This document shows positions 7,608 through 20,157 of a stretch of DNA of 64,000 bases, piece by piece. The position numbers and the translations under genes were made by a program. Origin of the DNA: CBDFNN01 sp965250215 (GTDB lineage: Bacteria > Bacteroidota > Rhodothermia > Rhodothermales > DATKEJ01); NCBI GenBank assembly GCA_965250215.1, contig CBDFNN010000004.1:62001-126000 (forward strand), read 5' to 3'. The notes beneath the pieces are model-generated. The model made no database searches, was not told the origin of the DNA, and saw only the letters and a program-made list of their open reading frames with translations. Within the stretch, counting starts at the first letter, position 1. Every line of letters begins with the position of its first letter.

Positions 7608-8762
7608 CTAGTCTTTCTTCGACCCCAATCGTTCTTCCAACAATTCGAGAGTCTTGTCCACTGGAATTCGACGATATTTTCCAACCGTCTCTGCTGCAAA
7701 TAGTGCGTTGTAGACAGCTTCTTCAGTCGTTTCAATCACCGCAGAAAAGAAGGGTGTCATTTTTGAGTTTGATAAGCCCTGATCCGGTAGCATCTCTGCC
7801 CCAGCCACTCGCCTTACACTTTCAGCTGTCGAGAAAGCGATCACATAGTCGCCTGATCCATTAGACATGATTCCACCCGTCCGTCCGATGCCTAGCATCG
7901 CGCGTTTGGCCAGTCGAGTCAGATTCCGATCCGACATCGGGGCATCTGTAGCGACGACTATCATCACTGATCCGTCCGGTCCGGTCTTTTGAGCTTCGAT
8001 TGATTTCAACTTTCTCCCAACAGGAACTCCGAGAATGTGCAAGTCGCCGCCATAGTTGGCCTGCACCAACACGCCTATGGTATACTCCTCAAGTAATCTT
8101 GACGACGTACCGATGCCACCCTTATAACCAAAGGCAACCGTCCCCGTGCCAGCGCCAACATTCCCCTCAGCAACGACTCCTGACTTTGCTTTCGAAATAG
8201 CTTCCAGTGCGTGGTCTTTGGTGACAAAGCGTTGTCGAATATCGTTGATATTGCCATCATTAGTCTCCCCGACTATGGCGTTAACAGATCGCACCCCTTC
8301 GTTACCGACTTGCTCTAAGGTCCACTCGATAATTCCCTGAGCGCCGTCGGCTACATTGAGCGTGTTTGTTAAAAGAATGGGTGTCTCGATCTCACCTAGC
8401 TCTACGATTTGGGATATCCCCATCATCTTTCCGTATCCATTGGCTTGGAAATATCCGGCCGGCACTTTTTGCTGGTAGATATTGCCTCCATGAGGTAGTA
8501 TCGCCGACACACCAGTTTGCATGCCTTCACCAGTATCGATGAGGGTAACGTGACCGACCTTGACACCAGGGACATCGGTGATCGCGTTGAACTTTCCGGG
8601 AGACATGTATCCTGGCACGATGTCAAGATCTCTGGCTCTTTCTGATTGTTCGGTTTGAAATGAAAAACCGCATAGAGTGGAGCAGGCAAGGACCATGCAG
8701 ACCTTCCTAATCACGCTTTGGTGAAATGGTCTTAGAATTGTGTCAAAAAGAGATTTTGGCAT
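7608..8762 (-). CDS. Secreted P1-family peptidase (DmpA/BapA-type aminopeptidase)
   Basis: 384 residues. After an N-terminal hydrophobic stretch (about 20-36, a likely signal or anchor) comes the P1 fold: FNAITDVPGVKVGHVT near 58-73, then TGVSAILP, LTNTLNVADG (131-140), VGETNDG (164-170) and the autoprocessing segment GIGTSSR (216-222). P1 enzymes cut themselves before a Ser or Thr in this segment and the freed residue becomes the nucleophile. They release N-terminal amino acids from short peptides, and some act on beta-peptides. The later part (GRTGGIMSNGSGDYVIAFST) completes the fold. Length and motifs look intact. The gene stands alone between decayed genes. Confidence 0.9.
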   Translation of the reverse strand: MPKSLFDTILRPFHQSVIRKVCMVLACSTLCGFSFQTEQSERARDLDIVPGYMSPGKFNAITDVPGVKVGHVTLIDTGEGMQTGVSAILPHGGNIYQQKVPAGYFQANGYGKMMGISQIVELGEIETPILLTNTLNVADGAQGIIEWTLEQVGNEGVRSVNAIVGETNDGNINDIRQRFVTKDHALEAISKAKSGVVAEGNVGAGTGTVAFGYKGGIGTSSRLLEEYTIGVLVQANYGGDLHILGVPVGRKLKSIEAQKTGPDGSVMIVVATDAPMSDRNLTRLAKRAMLGIGRTGGIMSNGSGDYVIAFSTAESVRRVAGAEMLPDQGLSNSKMTPFFSAVIETTEEAVYNALFAAETVGKYRRIPVDKTLELLEERLGSKKD

Positions 8763-8952
8763 TCAATATTCCCCAATCAAGTCAATAGGTTGACAAACGT
8801 CCGTTCGTCAATTGATGTATTTGTACTAAAGGTAGGTTCACTCCTGGTAAAGTCACTAACTATACTTCAATAATGAGCTCAACGAAAGATGTACAAGATT
8901 AGTGACCGAAGAAGATCTCTTCGCGAACCGGAGATAGTAGACTCTAGAATAG

Positions 8953-9369
8953 TTGCTGGCGAGTATATTCAAGGCAATCATGCGTCCTAGTCATATCTCT
9001 CGGAAACCACGATCGACAGGTCCATTCACTTATGGATGGCTTGCCAGACGGTTTATCAAATCGATCAGTCCAGAAGCTAAGTTGAAGCTAAAGACTAGCC
9101 GCGGTATGAAACCAAATTCTGTGGACGACTCCTGGTCTGATCTAGATTTGGAAGATGTGTTGAAGGACTATGAAAGGATCACCAAAGGATACGTGGCCGC
9201 CATTCATAGTAGCGATGGTCTCGATCTTGGGGCAATAAGAGTCAGCTCACCTTTCTTGAGAGTATTTCGTCTCCCAATGGGTGCTTTTTTTGATGGTCTA
9301 GGTCAGCATTCCATTCGGCATATGGAACAGGCGAAAAGGGTAACAATGAACGGTGATTTCCCCAGCTAG
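8953..9369 (+). pseudogene. 5'-truncated DinB-like gene
   Basis: The frame (up to 138 residues from a TTG) matches the central and C-terminal parts of DinB/YfiT-like four-helix proteins, including a late segment SPFLRVFRLPMGAFF followed by QHSIRHMEQAKRV, where the final metal-ligand His is expected (H-x2-HM). The first helices, about 50-60 residues with the first metal ligand, are absent: a stop codon (8950-8952) directly precedes the TTG and no start with a family-like N-terminus is visible in other frames. It is probably a remnant. A shorter real protein cannot be excluded. Confidence 0.5.
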
Positions 9370-9561
9370 CCCTCTTCAGTATTGAAGTAGGTGACATGGT
9401 CGATGACGAATGATTTTGACTATCACCCAACTTGATCATGTACCACTACTGTTTGGACAACACCAAAAGACTATTTCAACATACCCCTCGCAGACTCAAC
9501 GATAGTTGATTATGGTCTCAGCAGTTCAACGAGACAGAATTTTTGCAACATTCGCCCACAT

Positions 9562-9696
9562 TTAGGTAGTTGATTCTTTCTGTTTTTCTATTGAACGACG
9601 ACTTCTTGTTCTAGGGTTCATATTCTTCTTAGTAGCAAGGAAGTCGATTGCCAAGCCAAGGGCTAGAACGAGTAATATTATGATTGTGATTTTCAT
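9562..9696 (-). CDS. Possible 44-residue single-helix membrane protein
   Basis: ATG at 9696-9694 to TAA at 9562. The product begins MKITIIILLVLALGLAIDF, a clean hydrophobic helix, followed by a strongly basic tail (KKNMNPRTRSRRSIEKQKE). That is the usual composition of a tiny inner-membrane protein with a cytoplasmic basic end. No family is recognised and the gene stands alone in a long spacer, so it could be chance. The A-rich bases before the ATG fit the start context of other genes here. Confidence 0.45.
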   Translation of the reverse strand: MKITIIILLVLALGLAIDFLATKKNMNPRTRSRRSIEKQKESTT

Positions 9697-10202
9697 CTTT
9701 AGCTTTGTTTTGGCTTCGCTTCAAAGTGACAGTATGCGTAATAGTACATGAGTCCCTATTTCGTCAAGCCAGCTTGAAGGCTGAAGCACGTTGCTTGGTA
9801 AAACTACTCAGTGAGGAAATGGGAAGATGTAGGACCGTCTACTGAAATTGCCTAGGGGATTCCCTAAAACGAGAAGGGCCCAGCGCCCGATTGAACGACG
9901 GGTATTCCATTCTTGGAGTCTTTCGATCTTGCAAGCTATGCTAGCTCATTCGGCTATCCATCACGAAATTTGACTCATCTGAGCTTAGGAAATCAATGGC
10001 ACGGCTCAGATCCGCGGTGGAGTTTCACGGTAAGTATTCGCCCTCGCTCCCCCAGGCACCTCGATAGTGGAAGAACAAAACATTATGTCCGACACTCCGC
10101 AGGGAATGAGCAAGGTCGAGATATTCTCATTTCCATTGTGTATTAAATACACATAGGGACATCGAGAATTCTAATCCTGTGTGAGAGCAAGCCCGCGAAA
10201 TC
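9697..10202. other. Intergenic spacer, nothing recognised
   Basis: About 500 bases. A 77-codon plus-strand frame at 9913-10146 has no plausible protein character. No tRNA, strong hairpin or array is visible. Confidence 0.35.
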
Positions 10203-11396
10203 TTACTTCCACAATCGAGGCACAAAGTCTGCCAGGTAGCCACGCCAGACACTCCACATATGGTAGCCCTCGGTTTCCTCGTATTCATGTTTAATGTTTC
10301 CAGCCTCCAAATTGGCAATGAACTGTTGATGAAACTTGAAAAGAATGTCATCTCTCCCGATGGCGATCCAGAGTAGTTTGAGCTGTTCATTTACGGACTC
10401 GCTATCAAGCCCTTCTACAACGGAGTCAAGCCTAAAGGTTGCCGAGCTAAATGCACCGACATGCGAGAAGCGATCAGGATTTCCCAAACTGATGCTCAGT
10501 GTCTGACCGCCACCCATCGATAAGCCTGCAATTGCACGACCGGCTTGGTCTGACCGTACACGATAGCGATCTTCAATGTAGGGCATGAGATGGTTCAATA
10601 AATCGTCTTCGAAAACATCGTTCATCCCTGTCATGCGTCGTCGGGATTCACCAGAGAAACCCGGCATGCCGTCAGGCATCACGACGACCATCGGAACGGC
10701 CTTGCCATCTGCAATAAGATTGTCGAGAATCACGTGGGCACGTCCTAGGCTGGTCCAATGACCATCATGATCACCGGAACCGTGCAACAGATAGAACACG
10801 GGATAAATGCGATCGGTGCTTTCAAAATAACCGGGAGGAGTATAGATGTGAGCTCGTCGTTGTTCTTCAGTTGCGGCGGAAGGATACCAGTGGCTTGTTA
10901 GCGCTCCATGGGGGACATCGCGCCATTCGTCTTGTCGCGGCTTTCCTTCTGGGCCGGGGATTTCGAAATAGTCGCGAGATCCTTGCCTCTGGCCGAATAC
11001 ATTGCGACCCATTGGATCGGTGACGCGAAGCTTGTCAAGATCGAACCAGTAGTCGTAGACTCCTGGCGGAAGTGGCCCAATGGTCGTTCGCCAAATACTA
11101 TCGGCTTCCAGAGTCATGGGGAAGGATTCTTGACCGTCATAAAAAGGCCGTAGCTCCCAGCTAAATAAGTGAGCCTCGTTCGCTTCGGGCATCTTAACAC
11201 TAAAGGTGACGCGACCATCTTCATGCACCTCTGGAGCAGCTCCTTTGGTTTCCTGAGCAACTCCCGGACGCCCGGGTTGCGCGGTGATCGGGGACACAGA
11301 TCCCGCGACACCTAGTACCAAGATTATTAGGAAAGTGATTGCATTAATCAGGCAGCACGGACAATGCTTCCAAGAATACTGATGGGAAGAATACAT
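10203..11396 (-). CDS. Secreted esterase of the enterochelin-esterase/feruloyl-esterase type
   Basis: 397 residues: a signal peptide (hydrophobic 16-38), an N-terminal E-set/CBM48-like beta-sandwich (about 55-145, with PPGVYDYWFDLD), then an alpha/beta-hydrolase of the esterase D clan. The nucleophile elbow is GLSMGGG with S293. Further landmarks are VFYLLHGSGD (200-209), a likely acid in IGRDDILF and a likely catalytic His in EGYHMWSVWR near the C-terminus. The same two-domain layout occurs in feruloyl and acetyl-xylan esterases and in iron-siderophore esterases. No siderophore or xylan genes are nearby, so the substrate is open. The length is complete. Confidence 0.88.
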   Translation of the reverse strand: MYSSHQYSWKHCPCCLINAITFLIILVLGVAGSVSPITAQPGRPGVAQETKGAAPEVHEDGRVTFSVKMPEANEAHLFSWELRPFYDGQESFPMTLEADSIWRTTIGPLPPGVYDYWFDLDKLRVTDPMGRNVFGQRQGSRDYFEIPGPEGKPRQDEWRDVPHGALTSHWYPSAATEEQRRAHIYTPPGYFESTDRIYPVFYLLHGSGDHDGHWTSLGRAHVILDNLIADGKAVPMVVVMPDGMPGFSGESRRRMTGMNDVFEDDLLNHLMPYIEDRYRVRSDQAGRAIAGLSMGGGQTLSISLGNPDRFSHVGAFSSATFRLDSVVEGLDSESVNEQLKLLWIAIGRDDILFKFHQQFIANLEAGNIKHEYEETEGYHMWSVWRGYLADFVPRLWK

Positions 11397-11814
11397 ACTA
11401 GTACACGTTTTTTAGCGTTTCGTTGGATACAGAAGAGATGGATCCTGGTCAGACAATGTAGGCGTGGCGAATTTTCGAGGCAAGGCAATTCAACAGGTGT
11501 CGCGAGTGTGTCCGAGGGTAAGATGAGAAAGGGGCCTCCAAGTAATGTGTAGACACCTAGCAATGTGAGAGGCCTGTGTCCAAGGAAGAAACTTCCGGAC
11601 ACAGCTATGCAATGAGATAGATAGGTCCGAAAATGTCACACGAGATATACTTTTCTAGAGAGTGAGGTGCAAATGAGTCATTTATGGAGAGGGCTGTGTT
11701 GCGAAGTTTATTTGGGTGATATTCCCTAAGAATCGACCACCAGCTTCTAAACTGTTGAAAGGTCACTATTGATCAGGACACTTTCGGCTCTTACTCAGCT
11801 ACAGCCAGAGAAAT
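11397..11814. other. Intergenic spacer between divergent genes
   Basis: About 420 bases between the esterase (minus) and the HEXXH lipoprotein (plus). It must hold both promoters, but no box is clear. A minus-strand frame at 11348-11602 overlaps the esterase start and was rejected. Confidence 0.35.
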
Positions 11815-12861
11815 ATGATTATGATGGGACAAAAAACTCGTTTTCGCGAGGAAAATGGATATCTCCAGATACCACGAGCATTTCTGGTCATTTTACTACT
11901 CGTCCTTGCATCTTGTGATCGACCAAGCGTTCCGAATGGCGGATCTAGCCAGCCAATACCTGAAATACTGCTCAAGATATCTGTTCTCGAAGATGGCACG
12001 GCGAAGTCACTTTGGACGGCGGGAATCGCGATATCAATTGGTGACAGTGCCGCGAATGTGTCCGGACGTGAAAAATTGCCATTGTCCCAGCACGCCAGTG
12101 CATGGTTGGAAGTCTTGCAAGAGGCAATCCCATTGATATCTGTCCGCGCATCTGAGCTTGCAACATTGTTCGACGTACCGGCAATGGACGCCACCATAGT
12201 AGCCGGAAATCGAGCATCATCTGACGCTTTTGGCTGGGTGCCAAGTCATATTGGAATTAATGTGCAGTCCTTCGCTGACACATATGGCCCGCCGACAGAT
12301 GGAGCCGCCGAACGCATGATTCGCATAGTCTCGCATGAATACCTACACCTTCTCACTTACGCTTTCTACCCGAATCATCTTGAGTATCGGCAGACTCCCT
12401 TGGATCGTGCATTATGGACAATGTTTTTCGAAGGAATTGGAGATTATGTGTCGGTCTCCAATCGTTGGCTTCCTGACGACCAAGGTAACTATTCAGCTCT
12501 TACTGCAAACACCCTTGTAAAACTAGGGCCGGTTTTTGTAGATCGACTAAAGAAGTTGGCCATAGCCGATGAACAGCAAGAAGAGGAACTTCGATTCGGA
12601 ATTTCAGATGGTAAGTTTGATGAAAAATGGGGCTCTCTGCCTATTGCACTATGGCTTCACAGCGAAGTGAAACGATGCGGAGAAGCCCCAACACTTCGAG
12701 CCGCGCTGCGCCTCGAACGAGACGGGGCGCTCAATCTTGCTCTTCGTCATGCATCTCCGGAGCAGAGAACTAGAATTGGAGCTATAGAGGCGATAGTTGG
12801 GAGAATTTCCAACAGTGATGGTCACAAGAGGAATAGATGCCTGGCCGATTTCCTCGAGTAG
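11815..12861 (+). CDS. Lipoprotein with an HEXXH zinc-peptidase-like motif
   Basis: 348 residues. The N-terminus has a hydrophobic stretch and lipobox LASC with Cys34. The motif HEYLH (H174, E175, H178) lies in a hydrophobic helix and is followed by FFEGIGDY with E206. A third ligand Glu about 28 residues after the first His fits the gluzincin pattern of zinc metallopeptidases. The rest is not assignable to a family I recognise. The protein should sit in the outer or inner membrane facing the periplasm. Peptidase activity is inferred from the motif only. Several ATG codons lie close together at the start (residues 1, 3, 4), and the true start could be any of them. Confidence 0.65.
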   Translation: MIMMGQKTRFREENGYLQIPRAFLVILLLVLASCDRPSVPNGGSSQPIPEILLKISVLEDGTAKSLWTAGIAISIGDSAANVSGREKLPLSQHASAWLEVLQEAIPLISVRASELATLFDVPAMDATIVAGNRASSDAFGWVPSHIGINVQSFADTYGPPTDGAAERMIRIVSHEYLHLLTYAFYPNHLEYRQTPLDRALWTMFFEGIGDYVSVSNRWLPDDQGNYSALTANTLVKLGPVFVDRLKKLAIADEQQEEELRFGISDGKFDEKWGSLPIALWLHSEVKRCGEAPTLRAALRLERDGALNLALRHASPEQRTRIGAIEAIVGRISNSDGHKRNRCLADFLE

Positions 12862-13096
12862 TGTTTGTCCAGTCCTCACAATAGTGGGTTTTCACACAAT
12901 AGAGTCCGGGAGAATGTAAGTGTCTGTGGCCCACTTAAAAGACTCAATACTGACTATATATCGCTCTTGGTAAGAAGACGGAATGGTGTAGCTAATCTCA
13001 GTCGATAATCGCATTGCACATCGTTACTACAGGATGAACGACTCTGTTCGGTGTAAGCATGGTATTAAAGCCCAATACCCACAACTGTAAACGAGA

Positions 13097-13128
13097 AAAG
13101 CCCCTTGTCCAATCAGACAAGGGGCTTT
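13097..13128 (-). terminator. Terminator of the rRNA operon
   Basis: A 13-bp perfect stem with arms AAAGCCCCTTGTC (13097-13109) and its complement (13116-13128) around a 6-base loop, just past the 5S gene. On the minus strand the 3' arm ends in TTTT. The stem is strong; the T-run is short. Confidence 0.85.
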
Positions 13129-13141
13129 CTCAGCTTAAAAA

Positions 13142-13256
13142 GGCATTGGCGACGACCTACTCTCCCACTTGGTATAGCAGTACCATCGGCGCTGCAGGGC
13201 TTAACTACTCTGTTCGGAATGGGAAGAGGTGGACCCCCTGCGCTAAAATCACCAAT
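13142..13256 (-). rRNA. 5S ribosomal RNA
   Basis: The minus strand contains the universal 5S core (CACCTCTTCCCATTCCGAAC, then AGAGTAGGTCGTCGCC near the 3' end). The ends are set by pairing of the terminal arms and are good to a few bases. It is the last gene of the operon. Confidence 0.9.
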
Positions 13257-13336
13257 AACCAAAAACAATGACTTGTAGCAAAATGTAATAGTGCGGAAAA
13301 CCGATCATGTTGTGTGTTGGCACTTACAAAGTAAGT

Positions 13337-16263
<2,927 letters not shown>

Positions 16264-16353
16264 CACTTGCCTTTGTTAATGCCACACACAAATAGGACAC
16301 TCGCGTGTCATATTCTATGCTCGGTTACTTTACTATTACAATTTACTAACAAG

Positions 16354-16363
16354 TCAAAGAACA
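16354..16363 (-). promoter_or_regulatory. boxA-like antitermination site in the 16S-23S spacer
   Basis: The minus strand reads TGTTCTTTGA, the same ten bases as in the 16S leader at 18390-18399. Bacterial rrn operons carry boxA sites (bound by NusB/S10) in the leader and again in the spacer. Confidence 0.65.
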
Positions 16364-16435
16364 TATTCAAATCCTACTGGACTCCAGCCGGCTAGACTGT
16401 GACGAATCAACGCCTGAGATTTTCGAATTTGATCG

Positions 16436-16508
16436 TGGAGTTACTCGGATTCGAACCGAGGACCCCCTGCTTGCAAAGCAGGTGCTCTACCAACTGAGCT
16501 ATAACCCC
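16436..16508 (-). tRNA. tRNA-Ala (anticodon TGC)
   Basis: A 73-base cloverleaf in the rRNA spacer. The acceptor arms GGGGTTA and TAACTCC pair and the discriminator is A. The anticodon loop reads CTTTGCAAG and the T-arm contains GGTTCGAATCC. CCA is not encoded. Confidence 0.95.
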
Positions 16509-16548
16509 GGGGTATTCTATTGATCAAATGTTTAAAGCGAAGCCTTCG

Positions 16549-16622
<74 letters not shown>

Positions 16623-16672
16623 GGTCAGCTTCACATTCAAATCATTCGAATATGATGTTCAATTAGAGAGAA

Positions 16673-16690
16673 GAGATTTAGCGAACCCAG
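16673..16690 (-). other. 3' half of the 16S processing stem
   Basis: This 18-base stretch pairs with the leader stretch at 18364-18381, with a single G-U, so the precursor can loop out 16S as in other rrn operons. Confidence 0.75.
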
Positions 16691-16732
16691 CAGATTCTAC
16701 GGTCCGTTTAAGGAAGTAGAAATTAAACTCGT

Positions 16733-18269
<1,537 letters not shown>

Positions 18270-18363
18270 AAAGATTATTATACAATAGAGTTGTTCAATC
18301 ACTGCCTCAAACTTTCCGAAAGTACCTGGTTTTATAGAAAACCAGAAAACTATATGAATCAAA

Positions 18364-18381
18364 CTGGGCTCGCTAAATCTC
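18364..18381 (-). other. 5' half of the 16S processing stem
   Basis: Complementary to 16673-16690. It lies in the roughly 190-base leader between the promoter and 16S, which also has a small hairpin at 18326-18345 (arms CTGGTTTT and AAAACCAG). Confidence 0.75.
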
Positions 18382-18389
18382 TAATCTCA

Positions 18390-18399
18390 TCAAAGAACA
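18390..18399 (-). promoter_or_regulatory. boxA-like site in the rRNA leader
   Basis: TGTTCTTTGA on the minus strand, about 70 bases after the predicted transcription start. An identical decamer is in the 16S-23S spacer. Confidence 0.65.
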
Positions 18400-18468
18400 G
18401 TCTCGCTCTCAAACTGCCTCAGAACCCTTCTAAAAGAGCGCTGAATTCATTTCCGAGCAAGGATCGCT

Positions 18469-18498
18469 ATGGTACGGCAAAAACCCCATTCATGTCAA
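18469..18498 (-). promoter_or_regulatory. rRNA operon promoter
   Basis: On the minus strand a perfect -35 box TTGACA (18498-18493) is separated by 18 bases from TACCAT (18474-18469). AT-rich sequence lies upstream like an UP element. The predicted start near 18462 leaves a leader of about 190 bases before 16S. No other stretch upstream of 16S fits as well. Confidence 0.75.
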
Positions 18499-19231
18499 GT
18501 CTTTTCGGGAAAATAATTTGGTGTTTCACGCAACTAGGCAATCTTTCCGATCTTGCGCTCGAATCCTGCACAAAAGAATTTGCTCTAAAGCTTTAAAATA
18601 TTAGATATATAAGAGGTGTTTCTTAAGTATATATTTCTTCGAAAGTAGTCCACAATAAATCGAAGTTTCGACGAAGACGTGGTTATTAATTTGTATGCCA
18701 GATTTCGAACTCGATTTGGACAGGTTTTTTGGTGTGACGCTTTTAGCTAAAATTGACTCCGAGCTCGAAATATCGCCACTCATCGACTGGCTTTTCGTCT
18801 TAAATGATGGGCGGTGAACTTGCTAAAGGATCATCTATTTGCACAATTCCCTAATTTGAGAGTTCATATCGGACACCCGAATTCCATTCTGACGAGTTGG
18901 TCGGACTATATTCTACAATTGACGATAGACCTGACGATCAACCGGACTCATTTCTTTCTTCGCCGAGCCAAGTATCCAAATTTCTGGCATTGAAACCTTC
19001 ATCAAATAGATGCAGGTAGATGTTCACGAGTCTTCTGGCTTCTTTGCGAAATCCTTTCCGACAAATGCTATCCGATCTACTCTTCCTCGGGACGAATATA
19101 CGTTCACATGTCGAGATTGAGTTTACCAGACACTAACAGCTGTTCAGCAAATTTGATATCTATGGAACAGGATGTACTTTTTGGAGCTTTACTCATTCTT
19201 TACAACTCTCTGAACCCCTCCCAAAAACCCC
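18499..19231. other. Long spacer upstream of the rRNA operon, no clear gene
   Basis: About 730 bases between the divergent rRNA promoter and the PASTA gene. A stretch at about 18808-18992 can be read as some 60 codons with a fairly protein-like composition (ending RRAKYPNFWH), but it has no good start. A minus-strand frame at 18601-18783 is compositionally biased. I support no gene here. Confidence 0.35.
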
Positions 19232-20053
19232 TTGGCTAGCAATCAATCTCAAAAAGTCGGCTTTATTGACTGGTGGAAATCTGTATTCGCTAGTGGTTTG
19301 TTCTGGGGAGGCATCGCATCCTTATTTGCAGTCGCTCTCATTGGCTATGCTGTATTCAATTTTATCATAATGCCGTCCTATACTCGGCAATCCGATATTA
19401 TTCAAGTACCCAATGTCCAGAATATGCCGGTTACACAGGCTGAGGCTACTATAAGAAGAGCGGATTTGAGAATTACGCGAGTCGTAAATCGATTTGATGA
19501 TGATCACCCACGCGACGCCGTCATTCAGCAGGAGCCAAGACCTGGTGCGCAGGTCAAACCTGGAAGGACCATTTATTTGACGATCAACAGCGGCCGCATT
19601 CCTAGAATTACGATTCCGAACTTCAAGGAGCTGTCACTGCGACAGGCGAAGGCGAAGATTGCCGCTATGGGGTTGCAACTTGGGTCAACTATTACAGATA
19701 CATTACCCTCCCCTTTTGCTAATACAGTGACTAGACAAAAGCCAGCGGCAGGAGATTCTGCATTACCGAACTCTAACATAACACTATGGATTAGCAGAGG
19801 CTTGAGTTCAGAGATCTCTACTGTACCCTCTCTTACTGGTGCAAGCCTCGAAGATGCAGAGGCCATGTTGCACGAAAGAAAGCTTCGCATGGTGATTCTT
19901 TCGCCTCCTAATCCCTCGGATGAATTTGATATCGTCTTGGATCAAGTACCGGCGGAAGGAGCGAGAGTAAAGGCTGGGACCGAAATCCGCGTCTTCGCGC
20001 AAGTCACAGAGGCTTACGAGACGGTGGGAGATAGTCTTGGAACTGGCAACTAG
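19232..20053 (+). CDS. Membrane-anchored protein with three PASTA domains
   Basis: 273 residues. A short cytoplasmic start leads into one membrane helix (about 25-48), then three PASTA repeats outside the membrane (roughly 55-120, 125-190 and 195-260) with the landmarks VPNVQNMPVTQAEATI, IPNFKELSLRQAKAKI and VPSLTGASLEDAEAML. PASTA domains bind peptidoglycan fragments or act as spacers in cell-wall proteins. There is no kinase or transpeptidase domain, so this is the stand-alone form often seen in Bacteroidota. The only usable start is TTG 19232; a stop lies in frame 21 bases upstream. It probably acts at the periplasmic face of the inner membrane. Confidence 0.85.
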   Translation: MASNQSQKVGFIDWWKSVFASGLFWGGIASLFAVALIGYAVFNFIIMPSYTRQSDIIQVPNVQNMPVTQAEATIRRADLRITRVVNRFDDDHPRDAVIQQEPRPGAQVKPGRTIYLTINSGRIPRITIPNFKELSLRQAKAKIAAMGLQLGSTITDTLPSPFANTVTRQKPAAGDSALPNSNITLWISRGLSSEISTVPSLTGASLEDAEAMLHERKLRMVILSPPNPSDEFDIVLDQVPAEGARVKAGTEIRVFAQVTEAYETVGDSLGTGN

Positions 20054-20157
20054 CTTATCGCGCTTATACTCGTTTCTCGTTACTCGTCTTTCATTTTTCT
20101 AATTCTTAACTTCTCGCTGAGCTCGAAACTCGATCATTGCCTGAAAAGCCAGACTAA

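Noticed and set aside
9913..10146. 77-codon plus-strand frame
   Set aside because: Composition does not look like a protein and nothing supports a start.
11348..11602. 84-codon minus-strand frame with hydrophobic start
   Set aside because: It overlaps the esterase start in another frame and has no family character; the esterase frame is clearly real.
18808..18992. Possible 60-codon gene upstream of the PASTA gene
   Set aside because: Only a GTG start, no family resemblance, and no operon support; noted in the spacer entry.
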